The translations under genes were made by a program, and so were the position numbers. DNA of 64,000 nt, taken from Phocaeicola_A sp036804505 (lineage in GTDB: Bacteria > Bacteroidota > Bacteroidia > Bacteroidales > Bacteroidaceae). The stretch covers positions 194,459 to 258,458 of the forward strand of contig DAIRSI010000001.1 in NCBI GenBank assembly GCA_036804505.1. Direction: 5' to 3'. The notes beneath the pieces are model-generated. The model did not search any database. It was not told the origin of the DNA and worked only from the letters and a program-made list of their open reading frames with translations. Shown in pieces: positions 7,733 through 16,852 of this stretch. Position 1 is the first letter of the stretch, and each line of letters begins with the position of its first letter.

Positions 7733-8794
7733 ATGTGCATTGAAGAATTAACTTCAGAGGCAATCGGATTGCTCAAAGGGCTTATTGGCATACCTTCCAT
7801 CAGCAAAGAAGAAAAGAATGCCGCAGATTTTTTAGAGAGTTTCATTCGTAAATCGGATATCTTTCCGCATCGCGCAGGGAATAATCTCTGGTGCATCTGC
7901 AACAATTTTAACGGGGAGAAACCGACCATCCTCCTTAACTCTCACATTGACACAGTAAAACCTGCACATGATTGGACAAAAGATCCGTTTTCACCGATTG
8001 AGGAGAATGGCTGCATCTATGGTTTAGGAAGCAATGATGCAGGAGCCAGCCTTGTTTCTCTATTTGAAGTTTTCAAGGAACTGAATCATACCCAGCAGAA
8101 CTATAATCTGATTTATCTTGCATCCTGCGAGGAAGAAATTTCGGGAAAAAACGGGATTTCCAGTGTTTTGAGCCTCCTTCCCAAAATAGATTTGGCGTTG
8201 GTTGGCGAACCAACCGGCATGCAACCGGCTATAGCCGAAAAAGGACTGATGGTACTTGACGTAACGACCTATGGCAAAGCAGGCCATGCAGCACGCAATG
8301 AAGGAGATAATTCCATTTATAAAGCACTTGGCGACATAGAATGGTTCAGAGATTATAAGTTCGAAAAGGATTCCCCCCTATTAGGCCCGGTAAAAATGAC
8401 AGTCACACAAATAAACGCAGGCATTCAGCACAATATCATTCCGGATAGATGCAGTTTTGTGGTTGATGTACGCAGCAACGAATGCTATACCAATGAAGAA
8501 ATCTTTGACATCATCCGGTCGTCCGTCAAAAGCGAAGTCGCAGCCCGTTCATTCCGTCTGAATTCATCTCGCATTGATTCGGGCCATCCTTTCATGAAAA
8601 GGACTCTCGAACTTGGAAGAACTCCCTTCGGATCACCAACTCTTTCCGACCAGGCACTCATGAAATGTCCTTCTCTGAAAATGGGTCCCGGAGAATCTTC
8701 GCGTTCACACACAGCCAATGAATATATAAAAGAAGAAGAAATCCGTCAGGCCATCACTCTTTATCTCAATATTCTTGACGGACTTACCCTTTGA
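7733..8794 (+). CDS. M20 family metallohydrolase, ArgE-like (acylornithine/acylcitrulline deacylase)
   Basis: A 353-aa zinc aminoacylase of the ArgE/DapE/CPG2 group. Metal ligands appear in order: NSHIDTV (His), GLGSNDAGAS (bridging Asp), SCEEEISG (Glu-Glu, catalytic base and ligand), GEPTGM (Asp/Glu ligand site) and a C-terminal SSRSHTANEYI (His). A dimerisation domain containing GKAGHAARNEG lies in between. In Bacteroides, arginine synthesis uses succinylated intermediates and an ArgE-type enzyme deacylates the citrulline/ornithine form, so that role is the best inference. No other arginine gene is adjacent, so a general N-acyl-amino-acid deacylase cannot be excluded. The gene converges on the EnvC-like gene with 16 bp between stops. 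Confidence 0.8.
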   Translation: MCIEELTSEAIGLLKGLIGIPSISKEEKNAADFLESFIRKSDIFPHRAGNNLWCICNNFNGEKPTILLNSHIDTVKPAHDWTKDPFSPIEENGCIYGLGSNDAGASLVSLFEVFKELNHTQQNYNLIYLASCEEEISGKNGISSVLSLLPKIDLALVGEPTGMQPAIAEKGLMVLDVTTYGKAGHAARNEGDNSIYKALGDIEWFRDYKFEKDSPLLGPVKMTVTQINAGIQHNIIPDRCSFVVDVRSNECYTNEEIFDIIRSSVKSEVAARSFRLNSSRIDSGHPFMKRTLELGRTPFGSPTLSDQALMKCPSLKMGPGESSRSHTANEYIKEEEIRQAITLYLNILDGLTL

Positions 8795-8810
8795 ATAACT
8801 GCCTGTCAAA

Positions 8811-10202
8811 CTATCTCAACCAGGCTTCAGGATTCAGTTTGGAAGTTTCCTTGCGAAGCTGGAAATGAAGAATTGCGTTGCCGGAAGAATCCGTATGCAC
8901 ATTTCCTATCACTTGACGGGTATTAACATGCATTCCTTCGCGAACGAATACCGACGAAAGATTGCAATATACCGACATGTAGCTTCCATGACGTATAATT
9001 ACATTATTCAATCCCCCGAACTGGAAAATTGCCGAGACTTCTCCATTAAAGATTGCTCTTGCCTGAGCTCCGGAGCGACCTTTGATGTCAATGCCCTTAT
9101 TATCGAGTTTCACATTGGACAAACCGGCTACATTATACTGCCCATAATGACTGACAATCACATAAGATCCCGTAATAGGCATAGGCAAAGACCCTCTGTT
9201 ACGTTCAAAAATACCGGAAAGTTTCCTGTCTTCTGAGTCGGTCGTATAGATTTCCATCGGGGCTTCTCTCTTTTTTGTGACAGCAACCAAAGGAGCTTCT
9301 GTTCTCTCACTTGTACTCTTTTTGCTGTTGTCTGAATTGTTATTAGCCATCTTTGCAGCCTCTTTTCTGGCTTCTGCAGCAGCAGCCGCTTCTGCAGCCT
9401 TACTACGAGCCTCTGCCTCCAGCCGAGCTTTTTCACGTCTTCTTGCCTCTTCTTCCGCTCTGCGTTTGGCCGCGGCTATCTCTATAGCAATCAGCCGATC
9501 GATTTTGGCATTCAATGCTGATGCTTCCGTGCGTTGCTTGGATATTTCATTCTGTATGCTTCTCTGTTTCTTTTTCAATTCGTTCAGCATACCCTGCTGT
9601 TCCTTTTCCTGAGATTCAAGCTTGATTTGAGCCTGTTGATGCTGTTTCAACAAGGAACCCTTTTCAGTAAGGACCATCTTCACTTCATTGCGTTTGTTCA
9701 TGACCTGAAGTTCACGCTGTCTTATCTCTTCTCCTTGAACCCTCTGATAAGTGGCATACTCGTTCACATATCGCATTCTCCGATATATTTTCCCGAGGGA
9801 ATGTGCCGAAAAGATAAAAATAAGTTTCTTCTGAATGGAGCGATGGCTGTACATATACTGTACAGAAGACTTGTATTTCACTTTTTTGTCTTCCAAATCT
9901 TTCTGGAGCAAATCTATCTGTCCCTGCAAAGAACCGATGTCCTTATCCAGGGATTTCATATCATTATCAATGGAGACAATATAATTTTTTCTCTCGTTGA
10001 TTTGTCCTGAAATAAGGGCAAGATTACCCAACTGACTCTTCACATCTTTTTTTGTGGAACGCAAAAGCGATTCCTTCTCCTGAATTTTCTTCTGAAGAAA
10101 TTCCCTTCTGCTCTGCAGGTTCTTTATTTTTTTCGACGTCTGTGCCTCCACAGGACAACACAAGACCAAAGCCAACATCAACGATAAGAAACAACGTATC
10201 AT
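8811..10202 (-). CDS. EnvC-like murein hydrolase activator (coiled coil plus degenerate LytM/M23)
   Basis: A 463-aa exported protein: signal peptide 1-20 (ending Val-Glu-Ala), a long coiled coil to about residue 260 rich in Lys/Glu/Gln, a low-complexity Ala/Arg/Glu linker, then a C-terminal LytM (M23) domain from about 335. The M23 zinc ligands are missing: the usual His-x3-Asp position reads NKGIDIKG and the HxH position reads ILHFQLR. That is the architecture of EnvC, which activates amidases at the division site rather than cutting peptidoglycan itself. It is last in the dut/TPR/DUF4292 operon; its ATG overlaps the upstream stop (ATGA, 10199-10202). Confidence 0.85.
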   Translation of the reverse strand: MIRCFLSLMLALVLCCPVEAQTSKKIKNLQSRREFLQKKIQEKESLLRSTKKDVKSQLGNLALISGQINERKNYIVSIDNDMKSLDKDIGSLQGQIDLLQKDLEDKKVKYKSSVQYMYSHRSIQKKLIFIFSAHSLGKIYRRMRYVNEYATYQRVQGEEIRQRELQVMNKRNEVKMVLTEKGSLLKQHQQAQIKLESQEKEQQGMLNELKKKQRSIQNEISKQRTEASALNAKIDRLIAIEIAAAKRRAEEEARRREKARLEAEARSKAAEAAAAAEARKEAAKMANNNSDNSKKSTSERTEAPLVAVTKKREAPMEIYTTDSEDRKLSGIFERNRGSLPMPITGSYVIVSHYGQYNVAGLSNVKLDNKGIDIKGRSGAQARAIFNGEVSAIFQFGGLNNVIIRHGSYMSVYCNLSSVFVREGMHVNTRQVIGNVHTDSSGNAILHFQLRKETSKLNPEAWLR

Positions 10203-11044
10203 AATGACATCAAACGTTTCAAGATTACTTCCGGTGCAACTTCTTTATATCTCTTGGGAATAGACGTACGCGTCTCCCAATCCGAATCATAGTTCATATG
10301 GTTGAAACGGAACTCTACCGAAGCCTGTTTCTTGATTCCGTCGACCTGCATGCCCATGTATGCAGGAAAATCTTTCCCGGCAAATTTGTTAAACTCACCG
10401 TATGTCCAATGAAGTGTATACTTATTGTTTGCGTCCGAAATTCTGGTTTCCTGAATCAGCCCCGTAACCAGTGAAGTAAGAAACTGATAAGTCAGCTCTT
10501 TGGAATCCTTTACTTTCATCACAGCCAGCTCGTCATTGCTTTTCTTGATATCGAGTGCTTCTTCCGTTACTTTCTTGCCGGGAACAAAAACTTCATTCCA
10601 AAAAAGAGACTGCAATACATTGAAATCCAAATTGGCATCTTTCAAGAAAGAGACCTGCGAATAAGGAACGTACGTGTACTGATTGTTTATTCTGTCCAGG
10701 ATCAACACCTTGTCCTTGGTAAATTCAAGACGTCCGCCCTCAATGATTCCAAAGCCTACCAAAGCCAACTGAATCACATCATCTCTTTTCATCTTCAGAT
10801 TCCCTCCCACGGAAATCTTCTGATCTCCATAGTTCAGGGTCATTTTCATCTTTGCTGTTATGGCAGGAACATTCACTGCATTCGAGACTACATTGGTTAA
10901 AAATTTAGCTTCATCAAATGTATCTGCAGCCTGTGCCGGAACTGTTTTAGCCGGAGCCGCCACTTGCGAGGTTTTGCAGGACGACAAGGTCAGCACAAAC
11001 AAACCACACAAGCATAAATAATAAGTGAACTTTTTCATAATCAT
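10199..11044 (-). CDS. DUF4292 lipoprotein (LolB-like fold suspected)
   Basis: A 281-aa protein with a lipoprotein signal: Lys-Lys followed by a hydrophobic core and lipobox LSSC, Cys near residue 23. The mature part matches what is known of DUF4292: beta-rich with no catalytic motif (ITAKMKMTLNYGD, QLALVGFGIIEGGRLEFTKDKVLILDR, VDGIKKQASVEFRFN are described here as scattered blocks). Its pattern of DUF-wide 'inhibition of transport/lipoprotein carrier' strands resembles the LolA/LolB fold, so a role in lipoprotein or outer-membrane biogenesis is a reasonable inference only. The start at 11044 is 1 nt after the TPR gene stop. It overlaps the EnvC-like gene by 4 nt. Confidence 0.75.
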   Translation of the reverse strand: MIMKKFTYYLCLCGLFVLTLSSCKTSQVAAPAKTVPAQAADTFDEAKFLTNVVSNAVNVPAITAKMKMTLNYGDQKISVGGNLKMKRDDVIQLALVGFGIIEGGRLEFTKDKVLILDRINNQYTYVPYSQVSFLKDANLDFNVLQSLFWNEVFVPGKKVTEEALDIKKSNDELAVMKVKDSKELTYQFLTSLVTGLIQETRISDANNKYTLHWTYGEFNKFAGKDFPAYMGMQVDGIKKQASVEFRFNHMNYDSDWETRTSIPKRYKEVAPEVILKRLMSL

Positions 11045-11045
11045 T

Positions 11046-12830
11046 TTATTCCGCTATATATTCTTTTTTTGCTATTTTCTTTTTTAATGTCTTTGATTCG
11101 TTCTCCATTGCATCCGCCTGCTTCCAGTATTTCATGGCCGACTCCTTGTCTCCATTCATAAAAGAAATGTCGCCGCAATGTTCCACGATAACCGAACTTT
11201 TATCACCACCGTTTTTCATGGCTTGTTCTATATAGATAAGCGCCTCGGTATATTTCTTCTTTTCGAACAATATCCAGGCATACGTATCCAGATAAGTGCT
11301 GTTCTGAGGTTCTGCCTTGATTGTCTTGTAACTCATTTCCTCTGCCTTGTCGAGATTCTTATGCTCAACGGACAAATAATATGCATAATTGTTCAGCGAA
11401 CCTATATTCTCAGGATTATATACCAGCGAAGAATCATAAGCGGCATAAGCCTCGTTATTCATATTCTTGGTGTGGTAGATATCTCCCATAATGGCATAAA
11501 AATCGGATACTATTTTCTTGTCGCTTTTCTCATTGAGTTGTCCGGTTCCTTTCTTGAGAACATCCAAAGCCTCTTCCTTCTTGTCTGTCTGGTAATAAGC
11601 CACTCCCAGATAATAATAGAACTCCATGGATTCCGGATTGTATTCCAGTGCAGGTTTGCATATATCGATTGCAGCTTTATAATCTTCCTTCTTCACGGCA
11701 TAACTCAACAATTGAAGCCGCGCTACGGAATTATCCGGCTCAATCGAAAGAATCTTATTCAAGACCGGTTTGACTCTATCTTCAGGTAGATTTTTCGTAA
11801 TCATATACTGAGCGCAAAGCATTCCCATATCTGCGTTGTCCTGAGATTCCTTCAAAATTTTATCAAAGAGATTCAGAACCTCCGTGCTATCTTTCTTTCC
11901 CTGTTCATTCTCTACAATGACACGGCGCATCAGATTCAGACGAGCTTCGGTATTCAGTTGCCCGTTCAACAAGACTTTTTCCCGTTCCGCCCTGTAAAGT
12001 GAATCCTGTCCAATCTTATTATAATAGGTGGCCAAAGAAAGCTGGGCAAAAGCATTCTCAGGCTCTTTATCCAGTACACGGCGATAAATCTCATAAGCAT
12101 CCTTATTCTTTCCGTCATTGAGATAGGCATCGCCCAACATGACCTGATATCTTAAGTCATTAGGGTATTCAATAGAAAGATTCTCCACTTCCTTGTAAGC
12201 CTTTTCCTTCTGACCCATCGTGAGATATTGCCTGAACTTTTCCATGCTTATCTGTTCGGATTTTCCCTCCAGCGTCTCCAACCGGTCCAAAGAACGAACC
12301 ACATTGGCATGATCGTCATTTTTGTTGTAAAGGTCCGTAAGAAGCATCAATATATCACTTCTGTCGGGATATTTCTTAACCATTTCCTCATACAGCGAAA
12401 TGGCTTTCTTGTAGTTCTCATCATCCTCATACAAAGCGGCAAGCGTCTGTTTGTACCAGAAATTATCAGAATCCAAAGATACAGCCTTGGCAAGATATTT
12501 CCTGCTGATGTCCTTCTGTCCCAGCATCAGATAAAACTGAGATACCTCATACAGAGCCGAAGGGGCACAGGAATCTATCTGCAGACAATGATTATATAAA
12601 TCCATGGCAGCCGTCCATTCTCCTTTCTGCTTCATGCGCAGAGCTTCAAGGAAATAATAATCATACTTCCTTTGCTGGTCGGCCGTCAGTTCCATTTTCT
12701 GAGCGGACACGTTTTTTTGTGATGCTTCCGCTCCCCTATGAATAGACCCGCATCCTGCCAAGACCAGAAGCCCGACAAGCAATCCTCCCTTCACACTCAC
12801 CTTCATGGGCTGTATTTTTCTCATTGTCAT
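11046..12830 (-). CDS. Tetratricopeptide-repeat lipoprotein
   Basis: About 594 aa. The chosen ATG at 12830 overlaps the dut stop codon (ATGA); ATG at 12824 or 12806 is also possible. The longer open frame to 12899 lies inside dut and is not used. A lipoprotein signal follows (LVGLLVLAGC), so the protein is anchored to a membrane, probably the inner leaflet of the outer membrane. The rest is a string of TPR units with the Ala/Tyr/Gly spacing typical of the fold (for example KAISLYEEMVKKYPDRSDIL and YYYLGVAYYQTDKKEEALDV). TPR arrays act as scaffolds; with DUF4292 and an EnvC-like factor in the operon, an envelope-assembly role is likely but not shown. Confidence 0.85.
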   Translation of the reverse strand: MTMRKIQPMKVSVKGGLLVGLLVLAGCGSIHRGAEASQKNVSAQKMELTADQQRKYDYYFLEALRMKQKGEWTAAMDLYNHCLQIDSCAPSALYEVSQFYLMLGQKDISRKYLAKAVSLDSDNFWYKQTLAALYEDDENYKKAISLYEEMVKKYPDRSDILMLLTDLYNKNDDHANVVRSLDRLETLEGKSEQISMEKFRQYLTMGQKEKAYKEVENLSIEYPNDLRYQVMLGDAYLNDGKNKDAYEIYRRVLDKEPENAFAQLSLATYYNKIGQDSLYRAEREKVLLNGQLNTEARLNLMRRVIVENEQGKKDSTEVLNLFDKILKESQDNADMGMLCAQYMITKNLPEDRVKPVLNKILSIEPDNSVARLQLLSYAVKKEDYKAAIDICKPALEYNPESMEFYYYLGVAYYQTDKKEEALDVLKKGTGQLNEKSDKKIVSDFYAIMGDIYHTKNMNNEAYAAYDSSLVYNPENIGSLNNYAYYLSVEHKNLDKAEEMSYKTIKAEPQNSTYLDTYAWILFEKKKYTEALIYIEQAMKNGGDKSSVIVEHCGDISFMNGDKESAMKYWKQADAMENESKTLKKKIAKKEYIAE

Positions 12831-13261
12831 TCTTTTCCCGTATGTCCGAAGCCACCCGCTCCACGCTCCGTTTCCTCCAGAGTCTCGGTTTCTTCCCACT
12901 CGGCCTGTTCGTGGCGTGCAATAACCATCTGCGCAATACGCTCACCATCTTCGATAACGAATTTTTCGGATGAGAGATTAATCAGTATGATGCATATCTC
13001 GCCCCGATAGTCCGCATCAATGGTTCCCGGTGAATTCAGCACAGTGATTCCTTTTTTCAAAGCCAATCCGCTACGGGGCCTTATCTGTGCTTCATAGCCT
13101 TTCGGCAAAGCCATGAAAAGACCTGTTGGAACCAGACACCTCTGCAGAGGTTCCATTTCAATCGGTTCGTCCAGATTGGCCCTAAGGTCCATACCTGCGG
13201 ACTGTTCCGTGGCATAAGCCGGCACAGCATGCTTGGAACGGTTTATCAGTTTTACTTTCAT
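12827..13261 (-). CDS. dut: dUTP diphosphatase
   Basis: A 144-aa trimeric dUTPase that converts dUTP to dUMP and PPi, preventing uracil incorporation into DNA and feeding dTMP synthesis. Motifs: AGMDLRA (motif 1), RPRSGLALK (motif 2), NSPGTIDADYRGE (motif 3, with the catalytic Asp), ERIAQMV (motif 4) and RGAGGFGHTG (motif 5, the flexible C-terminal P-loop-like tail). The normal length and all five motifs make the call secure. It is first gene of an operon otherwise devoted to envelope proteins; its -7 element (TAAATTTG) is at 13284-13291. It is divergent from dgt, another dNTP-pool enzyme. Confidence 0.96.
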   Translation of the reverse strand: MKVKLINRSKHAVPAYATEQSAGMDLRANLDEPIEMEPLQRCLVPTGLFMALPKGYEAQIRPRSGLALKKGITVLNSPGTIDADYRGEICIILINLSSEKFVIEDGERIAQMVIARHEQAEWEETETLEETERGAGGFGHTGKE

Positions 13262-13283
13262 TTACATACTATTATATTAGCTG

Positions 13284-13291
13284 CAAATTTA
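13284..13291 (-). promoter_or_regulatory. -7 element of the dut operon
   Basis: TAAATTTG on the minus strand, 22 nt upstream of the dut ATG; no exact TTTG at -33. It is about 65 bp from the divergent dgt element at 13356-13363. Confidence 0.5.
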
Positions 13292-13355
13292 GTCATTTCA
13301 CACTAATTTATTATACATTTTCAGAAAAATAAGTGATTGTTTGGCACATTTACAT

Positions 13356-13363
13356 TACTTTTG
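13356..13363 (+). promoter_or_regulatory. -7 element of dgt
   Basis: TACTTTTG, 14 nt upstream of the dgt ATG at 13378, giving a very short leader. The -33 region is not a clear match. Confidence 0.5.
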
Positions 13364-13377
13364 CATAAATAAAACGC

Positions 13378-14715
13378 ATGACAATGGATTGGAAGCAATT
13401 AATCTCCAACAAGAGATTCGGACTGGAAGAACTGCATGAAAAGAGAAAGGACGATCGTTCTGAATTTCAGCGCGACTATGACAGACTTATTTTTTCTGCC
13501 CCTTTCCGCCGTCTGCAAAACAAGACACAAGTATTCCCTTTACCGGGAAGTGTATTCGTACATAATCGTCTTACCCATAGTTTGGAAGTTTCGTGTGTAG
13601 GGCGCTCTCTCGGGAATGAAGTTTCCAAGCAGCTACTGTCTATCCATCCCGAACTGCAAGATTCCAATATTAGTGAGATAGGAGCCATTGTTTCGGCAGC
13701 CTGTCTGGCTCATGACATGGGCAACCCGCCTTTCGGACATTCAGGCGAAAAAGCCATTTCCACTTTCTTTTCAGAAGGAGAAGGTTATGAGCTTCACGAA
13801 AAGATGACTCTTCAGGAATGGGAAGATATCATCCATTTCGAAGGCAATGCCAATGCTTTCAGACTCCTCACCCATCAGTTCAACGGAAGGAGAAAAGGAG
13901 GATTTGTATTGACTTATTCCACTCTGGCATCCATTGTGAAATACCCTTATTCTTCCCTTTACTGTAAAGACAAATCGAAATTCGGATTCTTTCTTTCCGA
14001 GGCCGAGGACTTCCGCAAGATAGCCGATGAATTGGGAATCATCCGCTTGAGCCGGGAAGCACAACCCTTGAAATATGTGCGCCATCCTCTTGTCTATCTG
14101 GTAGAAGCAGCAGATGACATCTGTTACCAAATGATGGACCTGGAAGATGCATTCAAACTCAAGTTGCTTACGCTCGATGAAACAAAAGAACTCATGCTGA
14201 ATTTCATACCGGAAGGAAAGGCATCACACATTCACGAGATATTCAACCTGGTGAGCGACCAGAACGAACAGATTGCCTATCTGCGCTCATGCGTTATCGG
14301 GCGTCTCATCAAGGAAAGCGTCAAGGTTTTCATCGACAATGAGGAAAAAATTCTTGCCGGAACTTTCGAAGGGACATTGGTAAAAAATTTACCCGAACAA
14401 TCCCGCATCGCTTATCAACAATGCGAAGCCTTGTCGTTCAAACGCATCTATAAAAGCAAAGATGTATGTGATATCGAACTGGCTGGATTCCGGATTATCA
14501 GCACCCTCATCGAATTGATGATGCAAGCCGTTACCCATCCCGAAAAAGCTTATTCGCAACTGCTCATCAGCCGCGTCTCGGAACAATATGACATGGCAGC
14601 ACCCACACTCTACGGCAAGATACAAGCCGTATTGGATTATATCAGTGGCATGACAGATATCTATGCACTCGACTTATATCGCAAGATCAATGGGAACAGC
14701 CTTCCGGCAGTTTAA
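13378..14715 (+). CDS. dgt: Deoxyguanosinetriphosphate triphosphohydrolase (dGTPase)
   Basis: A 445-aa HD-domain dNTPase that splits dGTP to deoxyguanosine and tripolyphosphate. Seen: FRRLQNKTQVFPL with RLTHSLEVS (first His of the HD site), CLAHDMGNPPFGHSGE (the HD pair) and a later ADDICYQMMDLEDA (Asp ligand). The size fits the class of dGTPases of about 440-500 aa. The start uses the first ATG after the -7 element; a second ATG two codons later is also possible. It pairs divergently with dut, which is sensible for dNTP-pool control. Its stop codon abuts that of the convergent glsB, with no terminator visible between them. Confidence 0.93.
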   Translation: MTMDWKQLISNKRFGLEELHEKRKDDRSEFQRDYDRLIFSAPFRRLQNKTQVFPLPGSVFVHNRLTHSLEVSCVGRSLGNEVSKQLLSIHPELQDSNISEIGAIVSAACLAHDMGNPPFGHSGEKAISTFFSEGEGYELHEKMTLQEWEDIIHFEGNANAFRLLTHQFNGRRKGGFVLTYSTLASIVKYPYSSLYCKDKSKFGFFLSEAEDFRKIADELGIIRLSREAQPLKYVRHPLVYLVEAADDICYQMMDLEDAFKLKLLTLDETKELMLNFIPEGKASHIHEIFNLVSDQNEQIAYLRSCVIGRLIKESVKVFIDNEEKILAGTFEGTLVKNLPEQSRIAYQQCEALSFKRIYKSKDVCDIELAGFRIISTLIELMMQAVTHPEKAYSQLLISRVSEQYDMAAPTLYGKIQAVLDYISGMTDIYALDLYRKINGNSLPAV

Positions 14716-15702
14716 TCAGTCTTCCTTGTAAATCACGTTGTTGGCTCCAGAAGTCAATCTCACAGCATCAGGATTCTTCTTTACAAAGGATTCTATATGC
14801 CGGATTCTCTTCTCTTCCAGAATTTCGTCTACCGCAATCAGGATGCCGGTTTCCTCTACATCGCCGAAACCGTAATTGATAGCCGTTCCAAACATCTTCA
14901 TGGTCGGCGACAAACTCATATAGGCATTCACCAAAGGAGGAATATTATATCCGAGTTTGCGGACTTCTGTATTCAGAATCTTATAGTCTTCCTTGAAAGA
15001 GTCATACTTAAACAACTGTGCAAGTTCCGCAGGATCACTTTCTATCAACAACGGCTTCACCGGAGTAATCAAATTATCCTTATCGCCGAAATGCTTGTTG
15101 AGAAAATAGAGAATCATATCACGTCCCTGGCGATGGAAAGAAGGATACATGGTCATTTTCCCGAAGAAATATTTCACTTTAGGCATGATAACTGTAAGTG
15201 CTCCCAATCCGTCCCAAAGATTGTCCAGAGCGAACAAGCCTTTCGATCCGGCCCTTGTTGACTGATACTCAAGAGTGACAAAAGAGCGTCCCAACTCAAT
15301 CGTGGTAGGCAGATAATCCTTCATGAATTTCTCAGAGAAATTAAACATGTGGGCAGTAGCCAGCACGGGATGTCCGTGTTCATCTTTCTGCACGTCCGTT
15401 CCCAGAATATATCGGTATCCCCCTAAAATCTCTTCAGCTTCCGGATTCCACACAATCAGTTGCTTGTAAGGATTCTCCATGGTATCGTATTCATCCAAGT
15501 CCATGGACTTTCCCGTACCTCCTCCGGCTGCTCTGAAAGCGATTTCACGCAATCGTCCTATTTCCTTCACCACGTTGGGCGAATCCTGCCACGTGACGAT
15601 ATATATTTCATTATTACTTTTATTCGTAAAACGAAGTCTTCTTTCTTCTGTCAGTTCTGATTTAAGAATTTCTTTACCTATTGGCGCTATAATCTCTTCC
15701 AT
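14716..15702 (-). CDS. glsB: Glycine N-acyltransferase, GlsB-like (GNAT/hemolysin-type)
   Basis: A 328-aa GNAT-fold acyltransferase of the OlsB-like group. In Bacteroides thetaiotaomicron, GlsB N-acylates glycine with 3-hydroxy fatty acids (commendamide), the first step to glycine lipids. Visible features: an N-terminal FTNKSNNEIYIVTW, REIAFRAAGGGTGKSMDLDEYD, ELGRSFV and the block FFGKMTMYPSFHRQGRDM, all conserved in the bacteroidal family, with a C-terminal extension of about 100 aa relative to alphaproteobacterial OlsB. Its gene lies 11 bp downstream of the PlsC-like partner, the same pairing as glsB/glsA. The N-acyl substrate has not been tested here; the assignment rests on family and neighbour. 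Confidence 0.8.
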   Translation of the reverse strand: MEEIIAPIGKEILKSELTEERRLRFTNKSNNEIYIVTWQDSPNVVKEIGRLREIAFRAAGGGTGKSMDLDEYDTMENPYKQLIVWNPEAEEILGGYRYILGTDVQKDEHGHPVLATAHMFNFSEKFMKDYLPTTIELGRSFVTLEYQSTRAGSKGLFALDNLWDGLGALTVIMPKVKYFFGKMTMYPSFHRQGRDMILYFLNKHFGDKDNLITPVKPLLIESDPAELAQLFKYDSFKEDYKILNTEVRKLGYNIPPLVNAYMSLSPTMKMFGTAINYGFGDVEETGILIAVDEILEEKRIRHIESFVKKNPDAVRLTSGANNVIYKED

Positions 15703-15713
15703 AGTGTTTTTTC

Positions 15714-16532
15714 TTAAAGTTCATATACAATTTCTTTCACATATTCAGCCCATTGGGCAGGAGTTTTCGATTTATCAAAAGTTTGCCAGGGGATTGGTTT
15801 CCCGATGGAAACATGGAATGTCTTATGCTTGTTTTTAAACATCTCATCCACAAGATACAGCATGGCCACATTGAATTTGAGTCCCAGAAGCTTGCAGACA
15901 TTTGCCAGATTATAGAAAAAGCCTGAATTCCGGCCTTCAAAATGAATGGGAACCACATTGCGCTGATGTTCTATACTCTTCGTTATGAATGTCTTTTTCC
16001 ATGCCAAGTCCCGGATAATTCCGTTTTGCCTGCGGGAACAAAGACCTGCGGGAAACATGAGGATATGATTGTCGGAGGCAAAAGCGGCCTCAACCATGCG
16101 GGGAAAATCTTTCGACTGTGAACCCGTCTTGTTTATCGGGATAAACAGCGGTGCAAGTTCTTTCAGATTCATCAGCAGGTCGTTGACAAGATATTTTATT
16201 TTCCCGTCATACTTTGTGCCGAGGATAAATCCCAAAGCCACTCCATCCTGCCCCCCCAGCGGATGGTTGCTCACGAAAGTACACAAGCCGTTTTCAGGAA
16301 GATTTTCCATTCCATGAACCTTCAAGGTCATGTCCAGGAACTTCACGGAATCCTTCAGAAAAGGAACTCCCACCTTTCCGGCCGTTGATTTCAAAAATAT
16401 ATTCAGTTCATCCTGATGAAGTATTTTCTTCAGATAGTTAACCACAAAGCGAGGAACATATTTCGCCTTGTTCCCTGCTTTCGACTGAAGAATTTTATCT
16501 ACATCCAATGATGTTGAAGAATTATCTACCAT
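15714..16532 (-). CDS. glsA: O-acyltransferase, GlsA-like (PlsC family)
   Basis: About 272 aa. PlsC-type acyltransferase, predicted to O-acylate N-acyl-3-hydroxyacyl-glycine to finish the glycine lipid. The acceptor/active-site block reads SNHPLGGQDG, where His and Asp are separated by five residues instead of the usual four; MFPAGLCSRRQNG is the second conserved block. A longer frame reaches 16544 but begins with TTG (12 nt upstream), so ATG at 16532 is preferred. glsA is the first gene of a two-gene operon with glsB. It could instead be read as a generic lysophospholipid acyltransferase; the neighbour argues for GlsA. Confidence 0.78.
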   Translation of the reverse strand: MVDNSSTSLDVDKILQSKAGNKAKYVPRFVVNYLKKILHQDELNIFLKSTAGKVGVPFLKDSVKFLDMTLKVHGMENLPENGLCTFVSNHPLGGQDGVALGFILGTKYDGKIKYLVNDLLMNLKELAPLFIPINKTGSQSKDFPRMVEAAFASDNHILMFPAGLCSRRQNGIIRDLAWKKTFITKSIEHQRNVVPIHFEGRNSGFFYNLANVCKLLGLKFNVAMLYLVDEMFKNKHKTFHVSIGKPIPWQTFDKSKTPAQWAEYVKEIVYEL

Positions 16533-16771
16533 TTTATATTCCAAAGTAACAAATGCAAAAATAACTTATCTTTTTTATATTTTATCACAAAAAGGAAAGA
16601 AAAATAACAGAAGTCTTAATATTTAGGATTTTTAGTGAACAAACCGTGACAGAGCGACACCTCTTATAGTCTTTATCCGTTCATACACTCCTCTTGCAGT
16701 TTCCTTACGGAGTGCAAAAAAACTGTTTCCGAATCGTCATTCTTATGAAAAACAAAAAAAGTTTCCTTTCC
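16533..16771. other. Intergenic region between glsA and the esterase
   Basis: No convincing gene. It holds possible minus-strand -7 elements for glsA near 16556-16563 (TATTTTTG) and the plus-strand promoter that begins at 16772. A short CTTACGGAGTGC-like imperfect hairpin near 16690-16725 is not strong enough to call. Confidence 0.4.
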
Positions 16772-16803
16772 TTTGTTTCGCAGAAGTCAAATGTATATAT
16801 TTG
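16772..16803 (+). promoter_or_regulatory. Promoter of the secreted esterase
   Basis: TTTG (16772-16775), 20-nt spacer, TATATTTG (16796-16803): exact consensus. The ATG is at 16853, giving a leader of about 40 nt. Confidence 0.75.
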
Positions 16804-16852
16804 CAATGAAAAACTGACAGGCCAGACATTTCTCGCTTTAAAACCAATATAA

